A stretch of 64,000 nt of DNA, from positions 1,612,001 to 1,676,000 of the forward strand of contig OX637800.1 of assembly GCA_951802425.1 (NCBI GenBank). The letters are read 5' to 3'. Numbering within the stretch: position 1 is the first letter of the stretch; every line of letters begins with the position of its first letter. Below, piece after piece: positions 31,990 to 43,289 of this stretch. Below the pieces are notes generated by a model that searched no databases, was not told the origin of the DNA, and was given only the letters and a program-made list of their open reading frames with translations. Both the position numbers and the translations under genes were made by a program. The stretch comes from Clavaria fumosa. Its lineage: Eukaryota; Basidiomycota; Agaricomycetes; Agaricales; Clavariaceae.

Positions 31990-34900
31990 TCATGATTGGG
32001 AATGGTAAAGGGGGTCAAGCTCCTCCCTGGCATCATACCATATTTCAGACCCCTCATCCATACCATTCAAGTTGACATTGGATGTGGCAATATCAAGCTC
32101 CTCTGTAGCATCATACCACATCTCAGACTCTTCATGTGGATCATTGTCACTGGATGAGGCACTATCTGGATAAATTGCCCAGACTTCCATGACATGAACC
32201 TTTGGCTCTTCTGCTTCATTATGCGTCCCCTGAGCTGAATATGTGGATGCCAGACTGCTAATACTTGTCAGAGTGTCTGGATGTTCTGGGCCAAGCACTC
32301 TCTTCCTGGCTTCCATAACATGAACCTTCAGCTCCTCTGCTTCATTATGCTTCCCCTGAGCTGAATATGTGGATGCCAGACTGCTAATACTTTTCAGAGT
32401 GTCTGGATGTTCTGGGCCAAGCAGTCTCTTACTGGCCTCCATAACATGAACTTGCAGCTCCTCTGCTTCATTGTTCTTCCCCTGAGCTGAATATGTCAAT
32501 GCCAAATTGTTAATGCTTGTCAGAGTGTCTGGATGTTCTGGGCTAAGCAATCTCTTCATGGCTTCCATAACATGAACTTGCAGCTCCTCTGCTTCATTGT
32601 GCTTCCCCTGAGCTGAATATGTCAATGCCAAATTGTTAATGCTTCTCAGAGTCTCTGGATGTTCTGGGCCAAGCACTCTCTTCAAGGCTTCCATAACATG
32701 AACCTCCAGCTCCTCTGCTTTATTGTTCTTCCCCTGAGCTGAATATGTCATTGCCAAATTGTTAATGCTTGTCAGAGTGTCTGGATGTTCTGGGCCAAGC
32801 ACTCTCTTCCTGGCTTCCATAACATGAACTTGCAGCTCCTCTGCTTCATTGTTCTTCCCCTGAGCTGAATATGTCATTGCCAAATTGTTAATGCTTGTCA
32901 GAGTGTCTGGATGTTCTGGGCCAAGCACTCTCTTCAAGGCTTCCATAACATGAACCTCCAGCTCCTCTGCTTCATTGTGCCTCCCCTGAGCTGAATATGT
33001 GGATGCCAGACTGCTAATACTTGTCAGAGTGTCTGGATGTTCTGGGCCAAGCACTCTCTTACTGGCTTCCATAACATGAACCTCCAGCTCCTCTGCTTTA
33101 TTGTTCTTCCCCTGAGCTGAATATGTCAATGCCAAATTGTTAATGCTTGTCAGAGTGTCTGGATGTTCTGGGCCAAGCAGTCTCTTACTGGCCTCCATAA
33201 CATGAACTTGCAGCTCCTCTGCTTCATTGTTCTTCCCCTGAGCTGAATATGTCAATGCCAAATTGTTAATGCTTGTCAGAGTGGATGGATGTTCTGGGCC
33301 AAGCACTCTCTTCAAGGCTTCCACAACATGAACTTGCAGCTCCTCTGCTTCATTGTTCTTCCCCTGAGCTGAATATGTGGATGCCAAATTGTTAATGCTT
33401 GTCAGAATGGATGGATGTTCTGGGCCAAGCACTCTCTTCAAGGCTTCCATAACATGAACTTGCAGCTCCTCTGCTTCATTGTGCCTCCCCTGAGCTGAAT
33501 ATGTCAATGCCAAATTGTCAATGCTTGTCAGAGTGGATGGATGTTCTGGGCCAAGCACTCTCTTCTTGGCTTCCATAACATGGACCTTCAGCTCCTCTGC
33601 TTTATTGTGCTTCCCCTGAGCTGAATATGTCAATGCCAAATTGTTAATGCTTGTCAGAGTGGATGGATGTTCTGGGCCAAGCACTCTCTTCCTGGCTTCC
33701 ATAACATGAACCTCCAGCTCCTCTGCTTCATTGTTCTTCCCCTGAGCTGAATATGTCAATGCCAAATTGTTAATGCTTGTCAGAGTGGATGGATGTTCTG
33801 GGCCAAGCACTCTCTTCCTGGCTTCCATAACATGAACCTTCAGCTCCTCTGCTTCATTGTTCTTCCCCTGAGCTGAATATGTGGATGCCAGACTGCTAAT
33901 ACTTGTCAGAGTGTCTGGATGTTCTGGGCCAAGCACTCTCTTACTGGCTTCCATAACATGAACCTTCAGCTCCTCTGCTTCATTGTTCTTCCCCTGAGCT
34001 GAATATGTCAATGCCAAATTGTTAATGCTTGTCAGAGTGTCTGGATGTTCTGGGCCAAGCAGTCTCTTACTGGCCTCCATAACATGAACTTGCAGCTCCT
34101 CTGCTTCATTGTTCTTCCCCTGAGCTGAATATGTCATTGCCAAATTGTTAATGCTTATCAGAATGGATGGATGTTCTGGGCCAAGCACTCTCTTCCTGAC
34201 TTCCATAACATGAACTTGCAGCTCCTCTGCTTTATTGTGCTTCCCCTGAGCTGAATATGTGGATGCCAAATTGTTAATGCTTGTCAGAGTGCCTGGATGT
34301 TCTGGGCCAAGCACTCTCTTCATGACTTCCATAACATGAACCTTCAGCTCCTCTGCTTTATTGTGCTTCCCCTGAGCTAAATATGTCACCGCCAAATCAC
34401 TAATGCTTGTCAGAGTGTCTGGGTGTTCTGGGCCAAGCTCTCTCCTTTGGCTTTCTGTTGCACACACAGAAACTGCCTCTGCCTCCTCAAACCATCCATT
34501 TTCATAGTACACCACTATCAGTTTCTTCCATTTTCCAATGTTTTCAATTGAATATTTTCTTTGTGTATGTAGATTGATGATTTTTATGTGTGGCAGTAGT
34601 GATTGACGAAAGGCATAATCAGAGCCATCTTTCCCATATGTGATTGAGTGGCACACCAAAGTGTCAACAGAACCATATTTTGACTGTTTCTCTTCCTTGG
34701 AACATCTGTCTTGGCACCACAGATGTACCAGTGGATGCATGGAGTACAATCTTCCAGAGCTGCTGCATTTCACAAGTGAAAATGATGTCAACAGCTCAAT
34801 TGCTTTCCTAAAAATGAAATTGTCCCAGTTGCCTGCATGGTCAACATGCAATATGTTGGACCAATGTACTGAATCTTTAAGCAACTGCTCCCAACTACTT

Positions 34901-36304
34901 CTTGCATTGTTTTCTTGTGACCCACCCAAAGCTATCTCTTTTGCAGCATTTCTAAACATCATTTCTGGAATGTTTTTATGATGGAGGCAGGCAAATATCT
35001 GTAGCAGGAGAAGTGCACTTGAAGCTGCCTGAGCCTCCCCTCTTTTGCTTCTGCCATGTGCCCTGGCTTCTATCTCTGTAACTGACAGCTCCCATGTCCC
35101 ATAAACTGCTTGCCCATAGTTGGATGCCCCACTGAATGAAGGATTATCCAACAACTCCTCATGATGTCTCTCATACTGTTCAAGGTAATCCCCCAGATCA
35201 CATAGACCACTTGCAATGGATGCACCAGCTTGGTCAACAGCTAGAGGCAAGTAGCATAAGGTGGCCACAATAGAACATGCGATCTGCCTTAGTTCACCAG
35301 TATCACTGCAATCGCTCGCTCTCAGAAGGAGAGTGATCGCTTCCTCCTCCCCCATCTGCTCAACTTCAGTTGAATCCCGAGGATTTACTAGTCCATGCAT
35401 GACTGGATTCCGGCTGGTGATGAGTACGTTGCCTCGGTTGTTTGCTGGGATACAATTCTTCACAGTATCAGGGTCACTTGCATTATCATAAACAAGCAAC
35501 CATTCCTGTCTCATCCAGGATATCCATGAGAGGACCGAGCGCACAGAGTTCTCAACTCCAGATGCTTGGGCAGCATGATCATGAGCAATATCTTTGATAG
35601 ACTGCTCAATTGTCTCGGGGCTGGTTGCATCAATCCAGAAGACTCGCCAGAACCTGTTCACAATGGTAAGTAATCAAGCAATGTAGTATGATGTCAGTCA
35701 ACGCACAACTTTGGATTTTCCTCAATGAACTTCAGACAAATCTGAGTCTTGCCAATACCTCCCATCCCATAGAGGAGAAAGAGCCGTCTAGAGAAAAATT
35801 GTCCCTCACGCGGGCCAAAATGACTTTTGAGTTTCTCGAGGTATGACCTCTGCCCGGTGAAAATTGGGCTGGGGGAGGGCATCCCTTTGAATGTGACTTG
35901 TGACTGGAACTGTGCAGACGAGGGAGAATCAAACAGGGCTACATTGGCAAGTCAGGCCAGTCAGGTCAAGAGTACAAAGGTTCATTCATTCAAGCTCACT
36001 TTGATGAATGTGGAGTGCACCGATGGAGAAGTTATGAGACCCGACATCTCTAGCATCTACAACAGTTTTTTGGATATTGGGGGCAGGGATAAGCTTCTCA
36101 CATAGACTCACATATAGTTGAGTGATCATAAGTCTGTTGCACAACCAAGGACACTGGTGGCATGCCAGTCGCCCTCTCAATGTCTGCAAGAGATCGGGCT
36201 GTAAGTGAGATCAAACGGCCCTACAACCTCACAAACCACTCACTTGCTGTAGTATGATCTTCGTTTAGTGAGGGTAAATCCTCACCAGTGATACCCTGTG
36301 CCAT
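31990..36304 (-). CDS. NLR2: full-length NB-ARC protein with 18 KLC-type TPR repeats
   Basis: Exons 36304-36244, 36183-36112, 36056-36000, 35938-35707 and 35653-31990 give 1361 aa and match NLR1 exon for exon. The N-terminal region has ARDVGSHNFSIGALHIHQ. NB-ARC motifs are Walker A GMGGIGKTQ, Walker B LLVYDNASDP, GNVLITSRN, CYLPLAVDQAG and MHPLVH. Eighteen 42-aa repeats (RVLGPEHPDTLTSINNLA type) follow, then an acidic tail with a duplicated motif (SEMWYDATEELD, SEIWYDAREELD). NB-ARC proteins act as nucleotide switches, and the repeat array is presumably the sensor. The start is the ATG conserved with NLR1; the frame is also open upstream to 36700, so a longer N-terminus is possible. Intact, unlike NLR1. 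Confidence 0.93.
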
Positions 36305-36700
36305 GGTGAGAGGTGCGGCGGCACGAAATGTTGAGGGCGACAAGGATTCGAGCTTATCGATGGCGGATCCGCGCACACACGCGGTAGATGATGTGTGACA
36401 TGCGGTACATTGATGATTGATGTGTGACACTGGCATAACGCCCAAAGAGGCACATGACCTGTCGTCGTATTCGTCTATTGACCTTTGCCTACGTGTCGAC
36501 GTGTGCGCCAACGAAAGCACTTGTACCTCAATGTCGTTGTACTTTTTCGACCTCACTTTCCCCAGCTTTAAAGTTGCGCCTGATCGCCACTGTCGCCCAC
36601 CAGTAACATTGTCGCGCGCAATATCGTCTTTGAGCCATCGTTCCTCATTACGATTCATCCTCAGAAAATCCAGCCTAATATAAACAGGGTCAACGCTCAA
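36305..36700 (-). other. Open frame in phase with NLR2 exon 1, possible N-terminal extension
   Basis: Upstream of the conserved NLR2 ATG the frame is open for about 132 codons (MNRNEERWLKDDIARDN..., ending PSTFRAAAPLT before MAQG). In NLR1 the corresponding leader has a TGA about 16 codons before the ATG, so the extension is not shared. It may be 5' UTR or a real extra N-terminus. Confidence 0.35.
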
Positions 36701-37216
36701 GGCATATCACAAGCTCTCACCACACCAATAAGTATCGCATTCTCAAATATCAAGTCAACATACACAGGGTAGCTCAGTGTAACAGAAGAAGGGTAAACAA
36801 AATACGATCACCTTCGAGGCGCCATATCGCCTGGAGGTTGCCCGACACTTCTTTTAAGAAAGAGGCAACCCGGAGAAAGTCAAGGGTCATGCAAACCGCA
36901 GAGGTAAATCTCTCTGGGCGGTATATATTGCAAGGTAAGTGAGGATTTCGGAAGCGTAGGGGGTATGCAGGAAGGAACCCGAAGGCTCAAGCGCAGGGAA
37001 CAGGCGGAGATTTTGGGGTAGGCATCAAGGAAAGGGACTTGAAAGTCCATGGAAGATGTGCTGGAAGGAGGAAAGGAAGAAGCCTGGCCGAAATATGGCA
37101 TTAAAGGAAAAAAAGCGTCCTTCCAAGATCTGGTGTCATCAAGCAAAGAGGAAAAAAAGGAATACTGAAGGTGTTAGGCCTTTAAACCAAGAAAGGGAGA
37201 CCACGGAACCCCAAGC
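36701..37216. other. Intergenic
   Basis: No gene seen between the NLR2 upstream region and the 3' end of the membrane-protein gene. Purine-rich on the plus strand from about 36950 to 37200. Confidence 0.6.
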
Positions 37217-38880
37217 TCAGGTCGCCGTACCGATCTCCGCGTCCTCCTGGTTGTATTGGATCACGCTTTGTCGGTTCTTGCCGCGCAGGCCAACACCGCC
37301 CATGACGTTCATGCTCAGCGGACTCGTCGGGTTGTACAGCGTCCTCACGCCATTCCCGTTGTAGCTCGCCGTCCCCGCCACGCGAGGGGGCGAGGTCAGG
37401 CCTTCAGCGACGGACGATGACGGCGACGACAACGACGACGACGACAGGGACTGCTGGCGCGCGGCGTACGCCTTGAGAAGGTCGTCGGGAGACATGACGT
37501 TCGCGGGCATGGCCTGCATCGGCATCATGCCGACCGGACTGCGCTCGTACACCTGCGCGGGGCTCGGGGCCTGCGGTGTGTCGGGTGCCTCCCAGAGGAG
37601 ATAATCATCGCCGGTTGGGTCTGAGCCGACTCCACCCGTGCGCATCACTATAAGCGAGATCCGTCAGTAAAAATGGGCCGAGAATGATAAAAGTGCTCGT
37701 ATACGAACGTGTGAGGGCAGGCATCACTTCGTCCACGCTGCTTCGGGATTTTTCGATGCCTTGCATACGAGCACGGATGTCGTCTGCGGTCAGCGTCAAA
37801 GGGCCATGGGCTTGATCAGGAGAAACCAGAGGAACGGGGGGTAGATTGTCGCCATAAATGCTCTTTTCATTGTACCTGCTCTTGGGCCTGGGATCATTCG
37901 CGAACATGACACGCGAGGTGCGCTCAGACGACGAGAACGCAGATGTGCGGAGACCGGGGCGAAGTTGGGACATCTGGGGCAATGATTCGGACGTTTGGTT
38001 ATGATGCAGGAACAGACCGTTGCCGCCCCGCGCGCTCTGGCCCATTTCAGAAGCGGTGGATTGAGGGCGCGCATTTGCGAACGCATAGTTGGACGTGCGA
38101 TTCGAGATGGCCATGCTGTGCCTGATGGCCTCCTTAGCACCGCTGGGTGTGACAGACTTCCAGTCAGTCGAGATAGTAGACATGCGTCTGTCGACAGCCT
38201 CGCTCCAGCGCTTCCTCTTCTGCTGGCCCTTGCGTCGGGACCGTTTAATCCAGAATGTGACACCCAATGCGATGAAAACAAGCAGAATCATGATGGCAGC
38301 GGCAGCTTTCTTGCCAGGGGAAAGCCCATGCGTGGAGGTGATAGCACCGACGTCGGTGATGCCTGCGTCTGGCTTGGAGGTGTCTGCAATAGCGGGGTCT
38401 CCGCTGCCAGGTGTGTATTTGGCGATGAAAACAGGGCCAGCAGGAAGGGTGGTCATTGAAACGGGGGTGTTGGCTTCCACTATAGCCAGCTGGAGATTCT
38501 TGGTGGATGCCGATTGGTACCATTTCGGCTCAATATATGTGTTGAGCTGGCCAGAAGTATTGGGCACGTCCTTCCACATGTGAATGAGCGACTGAGCATC
38601 GGAAGGAGCGAACAAGTAGATATCGACGTTGACATTTGAGGGCTTAAAGCAAGTAGGGTCCCAAACGATGGGGACGGGTTTCGATGCATCCACGACTAGG
38701 CCCAGAGATGGATACTTATACAAGCCACCAGTGAGGCAGGCTAACAAAGATGAGAACTCAGTTGTAAGAAGAGTCTGAAGAGAGGGATTGGCTGAAAATG
38801 TACTTACCAGGATTGGGAGCGCGCTTTGCATGATTGTGGGCTGCACTCATACGAGTTACGTGAAAATGAGCGAAGCCCAT
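37217..38880 (-). CDS. Single-pass membrane protein, basidiomycete-type, function unknown (511 aa)
   Basis: Three exons (38880-38808, 38740-37709, 37647-37217) give 511 aa. The N-terminal ectodomain-like region starts after a short leader containing AKRAPNP (a possible KR processing site) and includes conserved-looking DPTCFKPSNVNVDIYLFAP. One strong membrane segment, AAAAIMILLVFIALGVTFWI, is followed by a basic stop-transfer (KRSRRKGQQKRKRW). The cytoplasmic tail is Ser/Arg-rich with ADDIRARMQGIEKSRSS, DDYLLWEAPDTP and low-complexity SSSSLSSPSSS. The architecture resembles wall-stress sensor or receptor-like proteins, but I cannot name the family. No clear signal peptide is encoded at the chosen start. 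Confidence 0.75.
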
Positions 38881-39502
38881 CGCCGAAGCGATGTTGAAAG
38901 AATGTGAATTGAGAAGGAGTGAAATGGAGAGCCGAGGCAAAGCGGCGTGGAAGTGCTGGACTGAGCACTGTTGTTTCGTTTCGTGGTCGGGGAGGAAGAA
39001 AGGACAAGCGAGAGCGCAGTGGGAAGGCTCCGCCAACACAAGTCTTTCGAACTCCGATGATTATGTGAAAAATGTCAAGGCAGCAAAAAAAAACATCTCT
39101 AGGCACACCACACGGAGTACAGTTGATAATACAATAGACCCGTACTTCAATAGCAGTGATAGAATTCGCTTGCACTTTTGTATCCGATATCAAGTTGGGT
39201 TTGAGCATCGTCTGCACCCTTGGGGTCAGCCGCTGCCGAGGTCACGGATAGCGCCAATGTTTACCGTTTTGGAAGACCCGACATAGCAACCATCGCTCCA
39301 TAAGCGAGGACCATTGGTACTATCGACAGCTTCCCATTTGGGGTATCCGACATAGCCTACACCGAAAGTGATGTTACGGAATATACAGGAAGCGGGGTGG
39401 ATCCGACAAACAGTTCGAAACAAGGAAATAGAGATGTCAGGGTAACGGGACCGCGAATACACCGCTTGCGCAGAAAACTTCGGAAAAGAAAAGGATAATC
39501 CA
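38881..39502. other. Intergenic
   Basis: 5' flank of the membrane-protein gene and 3' flank of the transporter gene. Nothing further recognised. Confidence 0.6.
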
Positions 39503-41599
39503 TCATTGCGCAGCGCTAACCACTCCAGGGTGAGAGGAGATCATGGGCAGGGCCTCGTAGCTCGGCTTCGAAAGCCTGGCTCCACCAGTTTCCAACGAGT
39601 CTTTCGTGTGGTGGGTCCCGTCGACGCCGAACGCCTCGCCAAAGTCCATATGGTGCCGTTCCCCCTTCTCGTCGGCGTCATACGCACGGACTTTGGTTTT
39701 CGACTTGCGCGTAAAGAAGAACTTCAGAGACCCATATATCTCAATTGCAAAGTCCGCTGGGCAAATGCGTGAGTATTGCGAGCGTTTTTCCTCTTTTGGG
39801 CATGTAGAGATCAGAGCAAGACATACAGAGATTGATACTTGAACCAGAAACTCGTCAGAATTACGTGTGGTCAACAAGAATACGATAAAACCAACCTGTC
39901 CCACAAGGGTCTCCAGATGCTCGTCTTTGGGGCACCTTCTTTTTTATACTCGTTAGGCGTGTATGCCCACCACATAGCAGCGGCAAAGAAGATCATCTGC
40001 AGAGCATGGTGATAAGCTATGTTCGTCGAAGGGGATACGCGAACTTGGATACCTCAATACAGATTGCTAATGCGTTCAACCCGTCCGCGATGTTAGTGCG
40101 TGTCCAATATTTAGTAGGTTTGATGACTCTGCGCTGCAGCAAGTGAAACTGACAGCAGGAAAGAAAAAAAAGAAGCAGCCTCAGAGAGTAGGGAAAATGT
40201 AACAAGAACCAAAAAAATTACCAAGAAAGATTGATAGAATGTGACCATGACAATGAGCTTGATACACAAGAACTTTGCGAGTGGTCGTCGGCCTTTGAGC
40301 TCATCCTTAGTCAGACCGTAGAAAATAATCAGTCCATAAAGGGCAACACTACACAAATCTCTCAGCAGCATTCAAAGCACAAGGGCGGGTTGAAGAGCCC
40401 CAAGACGAACCTGATACTGATGAAGTCGATGATCGCGAGGTACACTTCCGCAAAGTGGAAATTGAATCCGGCCGATTGGCAAAGGACGCCGAACCTTTGG
40501 CATATGATGCCTGCGATCGAAACAACTGCAGGACAAGTCGATGAAAAAGACAAAACGAAAAGGCTGGTGGGTGCACTCACGAGGCCGAACAATGACATAT
40601 TGCAAAACAGCCCACTGAGCGGCAGAAATAAGTATTATATTCGGTCTTCGTGAAGTTACGCTGACTAGCCTTGATAGTGTACATGAAGTAGGCCTAGATA
40701 AAGGAAGCATGATTAAATCCTGAAAAGAGGAGTGGTATCGTCCGTTTTTCGTACCTTTGTGGGTCGATATCTCCAGAAACAGAGCTGTCAATCGAGCCAG
40801 GTTAACGGCGACGAAAGCACCAAATGGCGGGGCAACGAACTGGGAAGGGCAATGGGCTCTTGTCTTTCCGCTGGATGGCGTTGCGCGCGTCGTGCCCTAA
40901 TGCGGTGGCTGCAACATATTCAATGAGGAGCATCCTGATGCGGAGATCAAACGGTCGCATGAAGCACGGACAGAAACAAAGCGTCAACGACGTACAGGAA
41001 TGCTCCTATGGTGATAGCCTGGGCACCCGAATCAATGAAGGAGATAGATGTGAGCGAAGTCAACGACGTACCTCATACGCTACAAGTTACTCAGCCGTCA
41101 GTCTCAGCCGGGAAGCTCAGACCAAGCCACGCACCGACGGGTATCAGGGAATAGTACGTATAACTCCGGAAAAAGCGATACGAAAAGAAGGATATGACAG
41201 CGAAGACAGTAGGCAGGTAAAGAATGCGGATACTTCATAAGTAACAGAACTGTCAGCCTCTTGTGGATAAAAGCCGACTAGTGGCGCACACTTGTCGCTG
41301 CTCAGCACGGTTGGTGTAATTCCTGTGATAAGGGACGGAACGGTGAGATTGCGTGCGGAAGCGAAAATGAACAGGACATACCGACAGTGCAGAAACACCG
41401 ATATTGAAGTGAGTATGAAGGTCTGTGGTACGTTAACCGGGAATCCTCTAATCAATCCCGACAATGAGCGCACCAGCACGGCGCAGCCTCCTGCGATTGC
41501 CCAGCCAATGCGGTGTGCATCCCAGTGCAGGCCAGTGCCGCTCCAGAACGAGCTCTGGTCGACCGCTTGGGCATTGTCGGAGGGACATGTTTGGACCAT
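39503..41599 (-). CDS. OST-alpha/TMEM184 family membrane protein (Solute_trans_a)
   Basis: A multi-exon gene with diagnostic family sequence in order from the 5' end: FWSGTGLHWDAHRIGWAIAG; HCR spliced to NYTNRAEQRQ; ILYLPTVFAVISFFSYRFF and SYTYYSLIPV; MLLIEYVAATALGHDARNA and DKSPLPFP; AQWAVLQYVIVRP; ASIAGIICQRFGVLCQ and YLAIIDFISIS; ALYGLIIFYGLTKDELKGR and PLAKFLCIKLIVMVTFYQSF; YWTRTNIADGLNALAICIE; then a soluble tail (FAIEIYGSLKFFF...). About seven membrane helices are expected. Family members are organic-solute transporter-like proteins or vacuolar and endosomal membrane proteins in fungi. The start is the ATG before the first conserved block. Exons are short, and the exact junctions between 41000 and 39900 were not all resolved. 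Confidence 0.9.
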
Positions 41600-43289
41600 C
41601 CTTTGCGATGTGATAAGCAGATGTCTCTGAAGGAACTCGAGGGTTGGCGGTTGGGAGTGCAGCGGTGTGAAAGCCTTCACCAGGCTCACTTTTCTCCTCG
41701 CCTGAGAGGGGTAATGTGGGTTCGCAAGCACTGCCCAGGCAGGGACGGAGAAAACAGTCCCAATTTGGACAGCACGTGATTTGAGGCCGTGCTGGAGTTG
41801 AGTAACACCGCTGATAAGATGGTCGACTATCGCACAGCTCCCCATCGCAAAGAACCAAATGTATCAGTTGGCTTGTTGATGCAGAGCTCACCTCTCTTGA
41901 TGAAACATCTTCACGTTGTCTAGAGCAAACATTCTTGACATGGCGCATTGAAACATTTTTATCCTCGAGCGTCGGTTTTCTGACAGGCCGGAACTTCATC
42001 TTTCCGAGGACATGGCGTTATATTCAGTGAGTTTTGGGGGTTACAATGTATCAGTATCTGGATTCGAGCTCACAAGATGCTCGAAAAGTACAGTATACTT
42101 ATCCACGAGGACGACACCTATCCCGCATGTCATGTCATCCGATCTATCTTATGCGCCATGTGACCCAAAGATCCTGAATCCGTCATAATTGGGCGCTCCG
42201 AGCGGGTTGCACCGCCTACCAGAACACCATGCGGATACGTCACGATTGGAGACTTACAAGTGAGCGCATTCGCTGCCTATCGTAAAGCATGACGGACTTG
42301 TGAGCTTGAGGGACTCGTGTGGACTTGGGACATATCACGCGGCTCCAACCTCGAAGATCATCGAACTCCAGGACATATCATATGGTAGGTATAGCCCTCC
42401 GAGTTTGTCTTTGACATACATTCATACAACGAACTGCATAGGTCACTCACTTCGATGACTATTTGTGATACTGCAGGTTTACTCGTCACACCCCTCGCCT
42501 CCACTCGGATCAATTCTGAGCGGAGCGCTCGCCGAAGTGTCTGCACCATTGCCTCACGAGAACGCCCACAGCTTGACATATGGGCGTCGAAAACCTAGGA
42601 TTCCTAAGTCCGTTATTTGCGCCAGGCCTATCTTCTGACCTCTCCGCAGCTCGCATCGCATCAATGCTGTATGTGCTGAACTCTATGTTTAAGTATTGAT
42701 CGCGAGAGATAGGCATTATTGCTCTCATCAACTTGGAAAATGTTCTTCTGACGGCAGCAGAGCGACAAGGGTCCGGACTACCCGCATGGTCTTCTAGTTC
42801 TCCCCCCCCCCCTTCGCGGAAACTATTGACACCGACACTCCTTGGTGCTGTGTTGCCGTCTTGGATGCATTGAACCCAGACACGTGATACCTGTGTCAGG
42901 TCAGGAACCTGCGCCGCGAATAATGGCAAACGATGTCGTTCCGATGGGCCGCGGCCTTGCATTGTGCCGCCGGTATACAATTTGGAGATTCGTGGATTGT
43001 GTCGATTCTGCGCCTATTGGAAAGTCGATCCAAGCGTGCTTGAGTAGTGACAAGGTGGGAATAAGTAGCCAGGAGTGACACCAGAAAATGGAATGCCAGA
43101 ATTTGAATTATTCTACCACAGCCCAGGACAGAGATTCAGCGGTACTCCATCTCCAGCTGTATTGTAGCATGCTGAATTGAGCGAAGTGCTTATGAACACG
43201 TGCTCACGGATGACGTAAAGATCAGTCCCGGCAAACCCGCGTGCCGACAGCATTTTTGCCAAAGGCCGTTTCTTGGCGTCGTTGCGCCC
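41600..43289. other. Intergenic or unassigned, 1.7 kb
   Basis: The first 400 bp keep minus-strand frames open upstream of the transporter start and might contain an additional 5' exon. No recognisable gene in 42000-43280. A run of ten C's is at 42806-42815. Confidence 0.5.

Noticed and set aside
34640..34981. 113-codon ORF antisense to NLR2 (and the antisense ORF at 9495-9836 in NLR1)
   Set aside because: They are mirror shadows of the conserved NB-ARC coding sequence; their similarity to each other follows from the similarity of the NLR genes.
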